Source of the DNA: Mixta theicola
GTDB taxonomy: Bacteria > Pseudomonadota > Gammaproteobacteria > Enterobacterales > Enterobacteriaceae
Reading direction: 5' to 3'
NCBI RefSeq assembly: GCF_002895925.1
Contig: NZ_NWUO01000002.1
Coordinates: 186,001-250,000 of the forward strand
Length of the DNA stretch: 64,000 nt
Within the stretch, counting starts at the first letter, position 1; each line of letters begins with the position of its first letter. A model generated the notes under the pieces. The model was not told the DNA's origin, did no database searches, and saw only the letters and a list, made by a program, of their open reading frames with translations. Shown piece by piece: positions 8,582-18,723 of the stretch. The position numbers and the translations under genes are program-made.

Positions 8582-9714
8582 TGCTCGATTAGCGCCTGCA
8601 GCAGCCGGTTATTCCAGTCTGCCAGCGCTACCCGCTGGATCAGGCTAAACAGCTGCTGATGCGTAATTCCCTGCGCCAGCAGCGGCTGAAGATGCGCGGC
8701 GCTAAGGCGATCCGGTGCGCGCGTCAGCTGAGCGGCAAACTGAATCACCGCATGATTTAACGGTTCGCGGCGGCTGGCCGTCAGCGCATCATCGATCCCG
8801 CTATGCAGCTCAGCTACAAAACGGCCGTGATAGCGTTTAAAGCATAAAGGGCTGCCGTTAATACGTGCGGCTACCGCCTGCGCCAGCGTTTCTTCAGCGG
8901 TTGCTAAGGGCTGTAAGCTTTGCAGGTTGCTCCAGGCGTGCAGAGCATGCGCATCATAGGCCAACAGCCAAACGATGCTGATGAATTCAGGCAGCGCCTG
9001 CGCCGCCTCAATCGCCGCCAGCTGCTGCTCGCTGGCGTAGCGACGCTCCAGCGGCGGCAGGCGAAAACGGTATTCTGCTGCCGTTGAAAAACAGTGCGCT
9101 GAGGCATCAATACTTTCATTCAGGCCGGGCAGCCAGCGTACCGGCAATCCGAGCAGCGCCTGTAATCCCGCTACGACGCGCGCCTGATAGCTAACGAACC
9201 CGATAATTTGGCTAAGGCTGATAATATCCGGCGTGGTCAAACCCACTTCATCCAGCCGCCGCAGCGCAGCGGCATCAATCACCGCTGGCTGGCTGGCCAG
9301 TTGACGAGCATACTGCGTCAGCTGGGTCAGGCGGTTATTGCTTTCTCGCGATGAGTCGGGGCCGGGCAATGGATTGAGCCGCGCCGCATAGTGGTTGCAC
9401 AAGCGCTGGATACCCGTAACCTGAGCCACCGTCAGCGCGATCGCCAGCCGGTCATACAGCGTCAGCGTATGGGTGAGCGTCGGCGTCACGCTGTCCGGGA
9501 ACAGCAGCGGGCTGAGCGCTTGTCCCGCCCGCAGTACCGGACGAAAAGTATGAAACAGCGGCGTCAGGATCGATTCATTTTGCTGAAGTCCCAGCAGGAA
9601 ACGATCCTCAATATCTGCGGCTTCAGGATAAAGCGGGGGCGTTTGTTCAGCGCGCGCGCTGGCCTGAGTTTCATGATACCAGTGGCTGTTGCCGGAATAA
9701 CGGCGTGGTTCCAT
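8578..9714 (-). CDS. yciW: YciW, carboxymuconolactone-decarboxylase-like putative peroxidase
   Basis: A 378-residue homologue of E. coli YciW. The N terminus MEPRRYSGNSHWYHETQ aligns with the E. coli start and fixes the initiation codon at 9714. AAGGA lies about 7 bases upstream, and an earlier in-frame ATG has no usable spacing. The family belongs to the AhpD/CMD-like all-alpha fold; a role in cysteine and sulfur metabolism has been reported for E. coli. No CxxC motif of classical AhpD is seen, so the biochemical activity is unproven. fabI follows downstream on the same strand, as in E. coli; the regulatory region at 9715-9917 holds an ATAGC-TTTCC-GCTAT repeat of unknown meaning. Confidence 0.85.
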   Translation of the reverse strand: MEPRRYSGNSHWYHETQASARAEQTPPLYPEAADIEDRFLLGLQQNESILTPLFHTFRPVLRAGQALSPLLFPDSVTPTLTHTLTLYDRLAIALTVAQVTGIQRLCNHYAARLNPLPGPDSSRESNNRLTQLTQYARQLASQPAVIDAAALRRLDEVGLTTPDIISLSQIIGFVSYQARVVAGLQALLGLPVRWLPGLNESIDASAHCFSTAAEYRFRLPPLERRYASEQQLAAIEAAQALPEFISIVWLLAYDAHALHAWSNLQSLQPLATAEETLAQAVAARINGSPLCFKRYHGRFVAELHSGIDDALTASRREPLNHAVIQFAAQLTRAPDRLSAAHLQPLLAQGITHQQLFSLIQRVALADWNNRLLQALIEH

Positions 9715-9883
9715 GATCATTCCTTTCACAAGTTAGCCAACCCAACGGCATAAAATGCCGTAAAACCGGGTCGGAACGGCATGGCTATCCTGCAACAAGG
9801 GCTGCGCAGCAGCAAAGAATGTTCGGTGATAACAAATAGCGGAAAGCTATAACGTTAACCAGGGGAAAGTTTATAACGGAGAG

Positions 9884-9909
9884 AAAAGGGCGAGACGAAT
9901 GCCTCGCCC
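9884..9909 (-). terminator. Terminator after fabI
   Basis: Read on the minus strand, GGGCGAG and CTCGCCC form a perfect 7-bp stem followed by TTTTC, directly after the fabI stop. Confidence 0.8.
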
Positions 9910-9917
9910 AAAAAATC

Positions 9918-10706
9918 TTATTTCAGTTCCAGTTCGTTCATGGCAGCGATGCTGAAGCCGCCGTCAACGTGAACCACTTCACCGGTAATGCCACCCGCGA
10001 GATCGGAACACAGGAAGGCGGCGGAGTTGCCCACATCTTCAATGGTCACGGTACGGCGAATCGGCGTAACCGCTTCGCAGTGAGCCAGCATTTTACGGAA
10101 ATCTTTAATACCGGACGCGGCCAGCGTACGAATCGGGCCTGCGGAAACGGCGTTAACGCGCACGCCTTCCGGACCCATCGCGTTAGCCATATAGCGTACG
10201 TTTGCTTCCAGAGAGGCTTTCGCCAGGCCCATAACGTTATAGTTCGGGATAGCGCGCTCGGCGCCCAGGTAAGAAAGCGTCAGCAGTGCTGAATTCGGGT
10301 TCAGCATCGCACGACACTCTTTAGCCATCGCTACAAAGCTGTAGGCGCTGATGTCGTGGGCGATTTTGAAACCTTCACGGGTAACGGCGTTCACATAGTC
10401 GCCATCCAGCTGATCGCCAGGGGCGAAGCCGATAGAGTGAACGAAACCGTCAAATTTAGGCCAGGTTTTTGCCAGTTCAGTAAACAGCGCTTTGATGCTC
10501 TCATCTTCAGCAACGTCACAGGGCAGAACGATTTCGGAGCCGAGATCTTTAGCGAACTCTTCAACGCGGCCTTTCAGTTTATCGTTCTGATAGGTGAAAG
10601 CCAGCTCTGCGCCCTGTTTGTGCATCGCCTGTGCAATACCGTAGGCGATAGAGAGTTTACTGGCAACGCCAGTAATCAGAATGCGCTTACCGGAAAGAAA
10701 ACCCAT
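9918..10706 (-). CDS. fabI: Enoyl-ACP reductase (NADH) FabI
   Basis: FabI carries out the last reduction of each fatty-acid elongation cycle, trans-2-enoyl-ACP to acyl-ACP, in the cytoplasm. The 262-residue product matches E. coli FabI in length and sequence, with the [17 protein letters not shown] cofactor loop, the catalytic Tyr and Lys in NYNVMGLAK (about 156 and 163) and the C-terminal [17 protein letters not shown]. The start is set at MGFLSGKR (10706) by homology and by AAGGA 8 bases upstream; a 7-codon longer reading frame is not used. It has its own terminator, and ycjD, present next to fabI in E. coli, is absent. Confidence 0.97.
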   Translation of the reverse strand: MGFLSGKRILITGVASKLSIAYGIAQAMHKQGAELAFTYQNDKLKGRVEEFAKDLGSEIVLPCDVAEDESIKALFTELAKTWPKFDGFVHSIGFAPGDQLDGDYVNAVTREGFKIAHDISAYSFVAMAKECRAMLNPNSALLTLSYLGAERAIPNYNVMGLAKASLEANVRYMANAMGPEGVRVNAVSAGPIRTLAASGIKDFRKMLAHCEAVTPIRRTVTIEDVGNSAAFLCSDLAGGITGEVVHVDGGFSIAAMNELELK

Positions 10707-10865
10707 AGCTGTAATCCTTATGGTCATTGTTGTTGGCGGCTGCTTAGCTCAAAAAATGCGCAACCGCGTTAATCGACCCGGCGATTCTAGCACGAGTCTG
10801 TCGATAGCGTTAATCCGACCTGTCAGTTGGCGAAAAGCGCCGCAGCTGATGGGGCGCGCCGTTAT

Positions 10866-11678
10866 TTAAACCGGCGGATCGCGCCGCCAGGCGTCCGCCG
10901 TCAGCGCCTCGCCAAAGTGGCTGGCAATCATACGGCGGGTTAAATCATGCAGTGGCGCGGCCAGCACGTCGGCGGTGCCGCCGCGTTCGACCACTTCGCC
11001 CTGATGCATCACCAGCACCTGATCGCTGATATGTTTCATCATGCCAATATGCTGGGTAACGAAAATATAGGAAAGCCCATGCTTTTCCTGCAGCTCCAGC
11101 ATCAGATTAACCAGCTGAGAGCGCATCGACATATCCAGTGAAGCCATCGCCTCATCGGCGATAATGACCTTCGGCTGCAGGATCAGCGCACGCGCCAGAC
11201 CGACGCGCTGTTTCTGTCCCGGCGCCAGCATGTGCGGATAGTAAGCGGCATGATCGGGCAGCAGGCCCACCTGGCGCAGCGTGGCGTTAATGCGTTTTTG
11301 CCGGGCCGGTGCATCAAAATCGCTGTTCAGGCGCAGCGGAAAATCAAGAATATGACCAATGCGCTGCCGGGGGTTAAGCGCGGTAGAAGGGTCCTGAAAA
11401 ATCATGCGGATCAGCCGGCTGCGAAAGCCATAATCGCCGTAGCGCAGCGGGCGATCGTTAATCACCATCTCGCCGGCGCTGGGCTCGACCATGCCGCTCA
11501 GCATTTTCGCCAGCGTCGATTTTCCTGAGCCGTTTTCACCGATAATCGCCAGCGTTTGCCGCTCGCGCAGGGTAAAGCTGACGTCTCTGACCGCCTCAAC
11601 GTGCTGACGACGAAACAGACCGGTGCGATAGCGGTAGGTTTTGCTGAGGTTACGCACTTCCAGCAGGGTTTCGACCAT
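10866..11678 (-). CDS. sapF: Peptide/polyamine ABC transporter ATPase SapF
   Basis: Last gene of sapABCDF, 270 residues (E. coli 268). It has the Walker A motif GENGSGKST, signature LAPGQKQR in place of LSGGQ, Walker B VIIADEA and the H-loop VTQHIG. SapD and SapF energise the SapBC pore. The system is linked to antimicrobial-peptide resistance in Salmonella and putrescine export in E. coli. The start [11 protein letters not shown] matches E. coli and makes a TGATG junction with sapD, which indicates translational coupling. An upstream in-frame extension of 27 codons lies inside sapD and is rejected. Confidence 0.95.
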   Translation of the reverse strand: MVETLLEVRNLSKTYRYRTGLFRRQHVEAVRDVSFTLRERQTLAIIGENGSGKSTLAKMLSGMVEPSAGEMVINDRPLRYGDYGFRSRLIRMIFQDPSTALNPRQRIGHILDFPLRLNSDFDAPARQKRINATLRQVGLLPDHAAYYPHMLAPGQKQRVGLARALILQPKVIIADEAMASLDMSMRSQLVNLMLELQEKHGLSYIFVTQHIGMMKHISDQVLVMHQGEVVERGGTADVLAAPLHDLTRRMIASHFGEALTADAWRRDPPV

Positions 11679-12670
11679 CAGGATTTCTCCATATTCAGCG
11701 GAAAGTGGCAGGCGAACAGATGGTTTTTTGCTCCTGCCAGGCGCGGCGTTTCGATGCATTTTTTCTGCGCATACGGGCAGCGCGGACCGAGCCGACAGCC
11801 GATGGGCAGATGCTCCAGCGACGGAATCGCGCCCGGCAGGGTATTCAGCCGACTTTTATGCGGCAATGCGCTGCCGAAATCGGGCATTGCGCGGATCAGT
11901 GCCTGCGTGTAAGGGTGGTGCGGCGTGGTAATGAGATCCTGGCTGGCGGCGGTTTCTACCGTTTGCCCACAGTAAAGAACATTAATACGATTAGCCCACT
12001 GGCTCATGGTGCGCAAATCGTGGCTGATCAGCAAAATCGTGGTGTTGTTGTTCTGGTTAAAGCGGCTGAGCAGGCGGAAAATTTGCGCCTGGGTGGTCGG
12101 CTCCATGGCGTTGGTCGGCTCATCGGCGATCAGCAGGCGTGGCTGGTTCGCCAGCGCAATCGCAATCATCACCTTCTGGCATTCCCCTTCGGTTAACTCA
12201 TAGGGATAGCTGCGCATAATATCTTTATGATCTTTAATGCCGACGCGATGCAGCAGTTCAATAGCGCGTGCGTGACGCCAGTGAAAGCGCTGATACCAGC
12301 GGCCTTTCCAGGTCCAGCCGGGGATCGCCTGCATCAGCTGACGGCCCACCCTGGCGGAAGGATCGAGACAGGACTGAGGCTCCTGAAAAATCATCGAGAC
12401 GTTATGGCCGACGATGCGGCGACGCTCGCGCGGCGAAAGGCGCAGCAGGTCAATATCATCAAAGCGCATACGATCGGCGCTGATGCGCCAGTTATCTTTG
12501 GTGACGCCGCAAATTGCCTTGGCGATCAGGCTTTTGCCGGAGCCGGATTCCCCCACCAGCCCGCGAATTTCTCCTTCGTTCAGCGTCAAATTGACGCGAT
12601 CGACCGCCTTAACCGGCCCGTCGGCGGTCATAAATTCAATGGTCAGGTTACGAATATCAAGTAACGGCAT
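11678..12670 (-). CDS. sapD: Peptide/polyamine ABC transporter ATPase SapD
   Basis: The 330-residue product equals E. coli SapD in length. It has Walker A GESGSGKS, a modified signature LTEGECQK, Walker B LLIADEP and an H-loop LLISHD. A C-terminal oligopeptide-type extension carries the Cys motif with [16 protein letters not shown]. coli SapD also supplies ATP-dependent stimulation to Trk potassium uptake. The start MPLLDIRNL forms a TAATG overlap with sapC, so translation is coupled. The longer open frame into sapC is a shadow. Confidence 0.95.
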   Translation of the reverse strand: MPLLDIRNLTIEFMTADGPVKAVDRVNLTLNEGEIRGLVGESGSGKSLIAKAICGVTKDNWRISADRMRFDDIDLLRLSPRERRRIVGHNVSMIFQEPQSCLDPSARVGRQLMQAIPGWTWKGRWYQRFHWRHARAIELLHRVGIKDHKDIMRSYPYELTEGECQKVMIAIALANQPRLLIADEPTNAMEPTTQAQIFRLLSRFNQNNNTTILLISHDLRTMSQWANRINVLYCGQTVETAASQDLITTPHHPYTQALIRAMPDFGSALPHKSRLNTLPGAIPSLEHLPIGCRLGPRCPYAQKKCIETPRLAGAKNHLFACHFPLNMEKS

Positions 12671-13560
12671 TATTCCACTCCCGCCACGATGGCGCGGCGA
12701 ATCCCGTCGCCCAATAGATTGATAATTAATACGCTCAGCATAATCGCGGCGCCGGGCAGCATCACCGTCCAGGGCGCAACGTAGATCAGCTCCAGCGCGT
12801 CGCCCAGCATCGCCCCCCATTCAGGCGAGGGCAGCTGTGCACCGAGATCGAGAAAGCCGAGCGCCGCAATATCCAGAATAGCCATGGAGAGCGCGCGGGT
12901 GAACTCACTCACCAGCAGCGGCAGGATATTGGGCAGAATGGCATGCCAGAGGATATTCTTGTTGCTGGCCCCGTCCAGACGCGCGGCCACGATATAATCT
13001 TTTTCCAGTTCATCATGCACGGCGGTATAAATAGCCCGCACCAGACGCGGTAATAGCGCCAGCCAGACCGCCAGCAGCACGTGTCCCAGACCCGGCCCGA
13101 TAAAGGCGACCACCACAATCGCCAGCAGCAGTGAAGGGATCGACAGCAGCGTATCCAGAATGTGATTCATCACCGCTGAACGCAACCCGTGCGTTATTCC
13201 CGCCAGTACGCCCAGCACCACCGCGCAGAACGCCGCCGCCAGCGTCACCAGCAGCGCTGAGCCAACGGTCGGCGCCGCGCCGCTCAGTAAACGGCTCAGC
13301 ACATCACGGCCTAAATCATCGGTGCCGAGGAAAAACGAGACATCGCCATAGCGTGACCAGGAGGGCGGCAGCAGCTGATAACCGAGAAACTGCTGGTCAA
13401 GGCCGTATGGCGCCAGCCAGTGGCCAAACAGGCAGAGCAACAGCAGAAAGGCAAAGCCGTAAAAGCCCACCATCGCGCTGGTGTCGTGATAGAAAAGCCG
13501 CCACGTATAGCGAAACGGGCTGGGAAGGCGCTTCTCGGCGTAAATATTATCGGAGGGCAT
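12670..13560 (-). CDS. sapC: Sap ABC transporter permease SapC
   Basis: A 296-residue inner-membrane permease, the same length as in E. coli. One N-terminal span and five C-terminal spans are seen, with [21 protein letters not shown] before the core. The cytoplasmic EAA-type loop includes [21 protein letters not shown]. It pairs with SapB to form the channel of the Sap importer/exporter. The start overlaps the end of sapB by 14 bases and the stop overlaps the sapD start. Confidence 0.95.
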   Translation of the reverse strand: MPSDNIYAEKRLPSPFRYTWRLFYHDTSAMVGFYGFAFLLLLCLFGHWLAPYGLDQQFLGYQLLPPSWSRYGDVSFFLGTDDLGRDVLSRLLSGAAPTVGSALLVTLAAAFCAVVLGVLAGITHGLRSAVMNHILDTLLSIPSLLLAIVVVAFIGPGLGHVLLAVWLALLPRLVRAIYTAVHDELEKDYIVAARLDGASNKNILWHAILPNILPLLVSEFTRALSMAILDIAALGFLDLGAQLPSPEWGAMLGDALELIYVAPWTVMLPGAAIMLSVLIINLLGDGIRRAIVAGVE

Positions 13561-14512
13561 ACCATTCCTTATGCTTCAGCGGGGTCGTCATTGCGCCCAG
13601 AATATCGGATAACACATTCACAAGGATCACCAGGCTACCGACCACCATTACACCGGCGGAAATAGCGGCATAATCCTGTTGGCGAATGGCATTAATCAGC
13701 CAGCGACCCAGGCCGGGCCAGCTAAAAACCACTTCGGTAATCATCGCCAGCGTCAGCATGGTGGCAAACTGTAAGCCCAGACGCGGGATCACCGGCGGCA
13801 GCGCATTATGCAGCACATGGCGCCGGATAATCGTAAAGCGTGACAGCCCGCGAGTGGCGGCCGCTTTGATATAGTTGGCGCCAATAACCTCGCTGGTACT
13901 GTTGCGTAGCAGGCGTACCACTTCCGTGGTGGGCGCAATCGCCAGCGTCGTTACCGGCAGCACCATATGCAGTACCACATTGATCAGCATTTCCCTGCGC
14001 CAGGGAGAGTCGCTAATAAACGCATCAATCAGCGCGAAGCCGGTAACCGATTTCATTTGATACAGCAGATCGATACGGCCGCTAACCGGCAGCCAGCCGA
14101 GATTCAGCGAAAAAAACAGCGTCAGCAGCAGCGCCAGCCAAAATACCGGCATCGAAAAACCGAGCAGGGAAAAAGCGCTTATCACCCGATCCTGCCACTT
14201 ATTACGCATCACGCCGGCAATAATGCCCAGCGGGATGCCCAGCAGCAGCGCCACGCTAAAGGCCAGCAGGCACAGCTCCAGCGTGGCGGGGAACACCTCA
14301 CGCAGCTGCAAATTGATTGACTGGCCGTTAATGCTGGAAACGCCAAAATCGAGCTGTAAAACGCCGGTAAACCAGAACCACCACGCATCCAGCAGGGATG
14401 CGCCCTGCAGCGGCGCGTGCGGCGTAAAATAGCTCAGGCTGAAGGCCACCAGCGTCAGCATAAACAGCGTCACCAGCAGCAGCACCAGGCGGCGCAGCGT
14501 ATAGATAATCAC
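13547..14512 (-). CDS. sapB: Sap ABC transporter permease SapB
   Basis: A 321-residue permease like DppB and OppB, the same length as E. coli SapB. It begins [19 protein letters not shown], typical of the family's first membrane span, and has the EAA loop around [19 protein letters not shown]. It forms the membrane pore with SapC. The gene overlaps sapA by 4 bases and sapC by 14, consistent with a single sapABCDF transcript. Confidence 0.95.
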   Translation of the reverse strand: MIIYTLRRLVLLLVTLFMLTLVAFSLSYFTPHAPLQGASLLDAWWFWFTGVLQLDFGVSSINGQSINLQLREVFPATLELCLLAFSVALLLGIPLGIIAGVMRNKWQDRVISAFSLLGFSMPVFWLALLLTLFFSLNLGWLPVSGRIDLLYQMKSVTGFALIDAFISDSPWRREMLINVVLHMVLPVTTLAIAPTTEVVRLLRNSTSEVIGANYIKAAATRGLSRFTIIRRHVLHNALPPVIPRLGLQFATMLTLAMITEVVFSWPGLGRWLINAIRQQDYAAISAGVMVVGSLVILVNVLSDILGAMTTPLKHKEWYALR

Positions 14513-16137
14513 GGTTTTGACTCCTCGCCGTTATCGCGGTGGACACCCGCAAAAGAGGCATTGCCAAACGGGCTCAGCACCAGTCCTTGTATATCGTGTC
14601 GGTAGGCCTGGAGACGCAGAGAAGAGGCGAGCGGCAACACCGGCAGTTCGCGCGCCAGCACCTGCTGGGCCCGATCGTAATGTTCAATGCGCGACGCCAG
14701 CTGCTGCGAGAGCAGCGCCTGCTGTAGCTCGCCATCAAATTCAGTATTGCACCAGTGCGCATAATTAGTCTGAGAATTAATTGCCGCGCAGCTGAGCAGC
14801 GGCCGGAAAAAGCTGTCCGGGTCGTTACTGTCGGTCGCCCAGCCAGCCAGCGTTAAATCGTGATTCATCTGCATCAGCCGCGCCTCCTGAAAACGTCCCT
14901 CAACCGCCATGATAGTCACGCTGACGCCAATCTGCGCCAGATCGGCCTGAATCAGTTCGGCGGTTTTCAGCGGGCTGGGATTCCAGGACTGCGAAGCGGA
15001 AGGCACCCATAGCGTCAGCTCCAGGTTCTCCACCCCCAGCTTCTTCAGCATTTCCCGCGCCTTATCCGGATTGTATTCCGTAACCCTGGCCTCGCTATCA
15101 TAGGCCCAGGAGGCGCGCGGCAACACTGACGCCGCCGTTTCTGCCGTACCGTAATAGATCGATTCCATCAGGCGTTCGTTATTGATCGCCAGCGCCAGCG
15201 CCTGACGTACCTCAACGCGGTCGAGCGGCGGTTTGCCGGTATTAAACGCCAGATAGGCGATATTCATTCCCGGACGCAGCGTAAGCCGCAGACGCGGATC
15301 GTCACGCAGAATGGTGAGCTGACTGGCGGCAGGATAGGCCAGCACGTCACATTCGCCGGTAAGCAGTTTCGACAGCCTGCCGGTGCCGCCCACGCCCATA
15401 TCAATCACCACCTGCGGCATACGCGGCAGGCCTTTCCAGTAATGCGGGTTGCGCTCCAGCCGCACATACTGCCCGGCTCGATATTCATTCAGCATAAAAG
15501 GACCGGTGCCGACCGGCTGGCGATCCATCTCTTCCTGACGATCGCGAGCCGTCAGCTGCTGCGCATATTCTGCCGATAATACCGGCGCGTAGTGGGTAGC
15601 CAGATGCCATAAAAAGGAGGCGTCCGGGCTTTTCAGGCGGATCTCAACCGTATCGTTATCGATTTTTTTAACGCTTTTCACCGCGTCGGCATATTGCAGA
15701 CTATCGAAATAGGGATATTCGCCGCCGTTGATGTTGTGCCACGGATGATGACGATCGAAAATGCGCGCAAAGCTGAACACCACGTCATCGGCGTTCATGG
15801 TGCGGCCAGGCGTAAACCAGGCGGTTTTTTGGAAGGAAACATGGTGGCGTAAATGAAAGCGGTAAGTGGCGCCGTTATCCAGGGTTTCCCAGCGCTCGGC
15901 CAGCTCTGGTATCAGACGATAAGTATAGGGATCGACATCCAGCAGGCGGTCATACAGCTGTGCGGAAAGCGTATCAACCACCAGGCCGCTGCTGGCCAGC
16001 TGTGGATTAAAGGTATTCATAACGCCGCTAACGCAGTAGACGAAACCGCTGTTACGAATATCTTCCGGCGTCGCGGCGTGGCTGGCCGCACTGAGCAGCA
16101 GCAGCCCTGACAACAGCCTGGATAATAATTTCAACAT
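14509..16137 (-). CDS. sapA: Periplasmic substrate-binding protein SapA
   Basis: First gene of the sap operon, 542 residues, a family 5 (DppA/OppA-like) solute-binding protein. A clear signal peptide ends at SAASHA, near residue 21. In Salmonella and Haemophilus SapA binds antimicrobial peptides and delivers them to SapBCDF for import and breakdown. In E. coli the operon is also tied to putrescine export, where SapA is not needed. The upstream region (16138-16576) holds ryhB on the other strand. Confidence 0.95.
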   Translation of the reverse strand: MLKLLSRLLSGLLLLSAASHAATPEDIRNSGFVYCVSGVMNTFNPQLASSGLVVDTLSAQLYDRLLDVDPYTYRLIPELAERWETLDNGATYRFHLRHHVSFQKTAWFTPGRTMNADDVVFSFARIFDRHHPWHNINGGEYPYFDSLQYADAVKSVKKIDNDTVEIRLKSPDASFLWHLATHYAPVLSAEYAQQLTARDRQEEMDRQPVGTGPFMLNEYRAGQYVRLERNPHYWKGLPRMPQVVIDMGVGGTGRLSKLLTGECDVLAYPAASQLTILRDDPRLRLTLRPGMNIAYLAFNTGKPPLDRVEVRQALALAINNERLMESIYYGTAETAASVLPRASWAYDSEARVTEYNPDKAREMLKKLGVENLELTLWVPSASQSWNPSPLKTAELIQADLAQIGVSVTIMAVEGRFQEARLMQMNHDLTLAGWATDSNDPDSFFRPLLSCAAINSQTNYAHWCNTEFDGELQQALLSQQLASRIEHYDRAQQVLARELPVLPLASSLRLQAYRHDIQGLVLSPFGNASFAGVHRDNGEESKP

Positions 16138-16275
16138 AGGAAGTTAACATTCAATGGGTGACAGGCTGAGTGTATCTCACTCTGCAAGTTGTCCCAAAGT
16201 TTGGCGGGGCGGTCGCTGTTTTTTCCGCCACTCTGCGCCCGTCACGGCGAATTAAGCCCGGTTTTTGTGTGGTAA

Positions 16276-16290
16276 TGAGAAAAATTCTCA
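16276..16290. promoter_or_regulatory. Upstream Fur box of ryhB
   Basis: TGAGAAAAATTCTCA fits the 7-1-7 Fur consensus (TGATAAT-N-ATTATCA) at most positions and is a near perfect palindrome. It lies about 60 bases before the predicted ryhB start and could add a second Fur dimer. Confidence 0.6.
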
Positions 16291-16299
16291 ACAAATGGC

Positions 16300-16329
16300 T
16301 TTACAAATGATATTGAGAATGATTACTAT
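16300..16329 (+). promoter_or_regulatory. ryhB promoter overlapped by a Fur box
   Basis: TTTACA at 16300-16305 and TACTAT at 16324-16329, 18 bases apart, form a sigma70 promoter. A Fur 7-1-7 site, TGAGAAT-G-ATTACTA at 16314-16328, matches 12 of 14 consensus positions and covers the -10. Iron-loaded Fur would therefore block transcription. Confidence 0.8.
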
Positions 16330-16335
16330 TCATCT

Positions 16336-16424
16336 GCGCTTCAGCGGTGGCTCTACCGAAGAAGAGCACGACATTGCTCACATTGCTTCCAGTATTACTT
16401 GCCCGCGAATGCGGGCTTTTTTTT
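16336..16424 (+). ncRNA. ryhB: Iron-responsive small RNA RyhB
   Basis: The segment from 16366 to about 16400 is identical or nearly so to the conserved core of E. coli RyhB (GCACGACATTGCTCACATTG and the following GCTTCCAGTATTACTT). That core pairs with targets such as sodB and sdh mRNAs. An ideal terminator follows: GCCCGC-GAAT-GCGGGC with eight T. The predicted length of about 89 nt equals that of E. coli RyhB. The start is placed 7 bases after the -10. The 5' part differs from E. coli, as usual between genera. It lies between sapA and pspF, whereas E. coli ryhB is beside yhhX. Confidence 0.93.
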
Positions 16425-16576
16425 GTCCGTTTGCCAGAAAATTACCGATTCGGATGGCTTTTTCCGATTTTTTTTACGGCTGCCTCCAGGCTCAGCGGTG
16501 TTAACTATCAAGAAAAAAATTAAATCAGTTTTACCGCTGGCAGGCCTGGGGATGATGGGAAGCGCGCCGGCGCCGA

Positions 16577-17577
16577 TCAATCCGGACGCGGCGTCATTGC
16601 ATGTTTTTTCACCATGGCGCGCCACTGATGATAGGTCACGCCTAACAGTTCTGCCGCGCGGCGCTGACTGAATTTTGCCTGCTGCAAACTTTTTTCCATC
16701 AGCGCTTTTTCCTGCTGCAGCTGCCACTGCCTGAGATCGAGCGGAAGAGAAGGGAGAGAGGCTGCATCCGGCGCTTTCTCTTCAGCCTGCTGCTGGACAG
16801 GCCGCCGCGGTGCAAAGGGATTAATAACGATCTCATCCAGTTCTTCATCGACAGTGGCATGACGGTAGACGGAGCGCTCCACAACATTTTTCAGTTCACG
16901 AATATTGCCCGGCCAGTGATAGTCGAGCAACGTCTTTTGTGCGTCGTGGGTAAAGCCGGGAACAGCGGCAGTCCCAGCTCGCGACACATCTGAATGGCAA
17001 AGTGATCGGCCAGCAGCAGAATATCGCTGCGGCGCTCGCGCAGCGGTGGCAGCTGCACCACATCAAATGCCAGCCGATCCAGCAGGTCGGCACGAAACAG
17101 GCCCTGCTGCGCCAGTTCAGGCAGGTTAGCGTGCGTCGCGCAAACCAGCCGCACATTCACCTGCAGCGACTGATTACCGCCCACGCGCTCCAGCTGACCA
17201 TATTCAATGACCCGCAGCAGCTTTTCCTGCACCAGCATCGGCGCCGTCGCCAACTCATCCAGAAACAACGTGCCGCCGTCGGCGCGCTCAAAACGTCCTA
17301 AATGCCGCTGCCGCGCGCCGGTAAAGGCGCCCGCTTCATGGCCGAACAGTTCGGAATCAAGCAGATTTTCATTCAGCGCCGCGCAGTTAAGCGAAATAAA
17401 CGGGCCCTGCCAGCGTTCGGAAAGATAGTGCAGGCGGCTGGCAATCAGCTCTTTACCGGTGCCGCGTTCGCCGGTCACCAGCACCGGTTTATTCAGCGGC
17501 GCCAGGCGCGAAACCTGCTCCAGCATTTCCAGGAAGTTATTGGCTTCTCCCAACAAATTCTCATTCGCTTCGCTCAT
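16577..17577 (-). pseudogene. pspF: Psp operon activator PspF, frameshifted
   Basis: PspF is the sigma54-dependent activator of pspABC. Frame one, from the ATG at 17577, encodes the AAA+ domain with Walker A GERGTGKE, the sigma54-contact loop with GAFTGA, and LFLDELATAP, as far as GLPLFP. The rest (GFTHDAQKTLLDYHWPGNIREL through the C-terminal helix-turn-helix RRAAELLGVTYHQWRAM) is in another frame. The break is at 16956-16960, where the plus strand reads GCCGGG; one more C restores the full ~325-residue protein. Either the gene is newly broken or a base was lost in sequencing. No clear ribosome site precedes the start. The DNA-binding domain would be lost. Confidence 0.88.
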
Positions 17578-17624
17578 GGTTATTTTCGCCAAAAAGTAGT
17601 TTTAATAACTAATATAGAAATAAC

Positions 17625-17638
17625 TGACCGCCCGGTCA
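17625..17638. promoter_or_regulatory. Candidate PspF enhancer element
   Basis: TGACCG-CC-CGGTCA is a perfect inverted repeat about 77 bases upstream of the predicted pspA start. It lies between the divergent pspF and pspA, where PspF upstream activating sequences occur in E. coli. Assignment is by position and symmetry only. Confidence 0.4.
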
Positions 17639-17673
17639 AAATTAAAAAGGATGATAAATCAAATTATTACAAG

Positions 17674-17690
17674 TTGGCACGGAACTTGAT
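17674..17690 (+). promoter_or_regulatory. Sigma54 promoter of pspABCD
   Basis: TTGGCACGGAACTTGAT has the -24 GG and a -12 element in which GC is replaced by GA. The E. coli pspA promoter likewise departs from GC at -12. Transcription would start near 17702, 39 bases before pspA. Confidence 0.8.
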
Positions 17691-17740
17691 AAGTAAAATA
17701 CCACAGCGTCATTAAGCGCTAAAAACTGGAGGAGTAAATT

Positions 17741-18406
17741 ATGGGTATTTTTTCTCGTTTCGCTGACATCGTAAACGCCAACATCAACACGCTGCTGGAT
17801 AAAGCGGAAGATCCACAAAAAATGGTGCGCCTGATGATTCAGGAGATGGAAGATACGCTGGTTGAGGTACGTTCCACTTCCGCACGCGGCCTGGCTGAAC
17901 GTAAACAGCTGCTGCGTCGTATTGAACAGGCGCAAACCCAGCAGAACGAATGGCAGGAAAAAGCCGAGCTGGCGCTGCGCAGAGACAAAGACGATCTGGC
18001 TCGTTCCGCGCTGATTGAAAAACAGAAGCTCACTGACCTGGTGGCCTCGCTGCAGCAGGAAGTTACCCAGATTGATGAAACCCTGGCGCGGATGAAAGGT
18101 GAAATCGCCGAGCTGGAGAAAAAGCTGGGTGAAACCCGTGCGCGCCAGCAGGCGCTGACGCTGCGTCATCAGGCGGCTTCTTCCTCTCGCGACGTTCGCC
18201 GTCAGCTGGACAGCGGCAAGCTGGACGATGCGATGGCGCGCTTTGAATCCTTTGAGCGTCGTATTGATCATATGGAAGCGGAGGCGGAAAGCCATCGCTT
18301 TGGCAAAAGTAAAACGCTGGATCAGCAGTTTGCCGAGCTGAAAGCGGACGACGAAATCGGTGAACAGCTGGCGGCGCTGAAAGCGAAAATGAACCGTAGC
18401 GAATAA
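17741..18406 (+). CDS. pspA: Phage shock protein A
   Basis: A 221-residue, almost wholly helical coiled-coil protein of the PspA/IM30 (ESCRT-III-like) family, starting [25 protein letters not shown] as in E. coli (222 residues). Two roles are known: it binds and inhibits PspF in unstressed cells, and it binds damaged inner membrane through its N-terminal amphipathic helix to stop proton leakage. It has an AGGAG ribosome site and lies behind a sigma54 promoter. With pspF frameshifted, its normal induction is in doubt. Confidence 0.97.
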   Translation: MGIFSRFADIVNANINTLLDKAEDPQKMVRLMIQEMEDTLVEVRSTSARGLAERKQLLRRIEQAQTQQNEWQEKAELALRRDKDDLARSALIEKQKLTDLVASLQQEVTQIDETLARMKGEIAELEKKLGETRARQQALTLRHQAASSSRDVRRQLDSGKLDDAMARFESFERRIDHMEAEAESHRFGKSKTLDQQFAELKADDEIGEQLAALKAKMNRSE

Positions 18407-18498
18407 CGGTGGGCGGTCACGCCCTGTTGATTACGGGGCGCTGGCTTTACTGTTTTAGCCGTTTTTGCCCGCATGGGCGATACCTTCAAGGAGAGAGA

Positions 18499-18723
18499 AT
18501 GAGCTCACTATTTCTGGCCATACCCCTGACTATTTTTGTGCTGTTTGTTGCACCGGTCTGGCTGTGGCTGCATTACAGCAATCGTCAGAGCGGCGCCAGC
18601 CTTTCCGCCGGCGATATGCAGCGCATGCAGCAGCTGACGCAGGATGCGCACCGTATGCGTGAACGCATTCAGACGCTGGAGGAGATCCTCGACGCAGAAC
18701 ATCCGGAGTGGAGACAGCCATGA
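18499..18723 (+). CDS. pspB: Phage shock protein B
   Basis: A 74-residue inner-membrane protein with one N-terminal span (SSLFLAIPLTIFVLFVAPVWLWL) and a cytoplasmic coiled coil ending ILDAEHPEWR. The length equals E. coli PspB. With PspC it senses membrane stress and releases PspF from PspA. The ATG at 18499 follows a GGAGAGAG site. The open frame reaching back to 18409 is not used. The stop overlaps the pspC start (ATGA). Confidence 0.95.
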   Translation: MSSLFLAIPLTIFVLFVAPVWLWLHYSNRQSGASLSAGDMQRMQQLTQDAHRMRERIQTLEEILDAEHPEWRQP

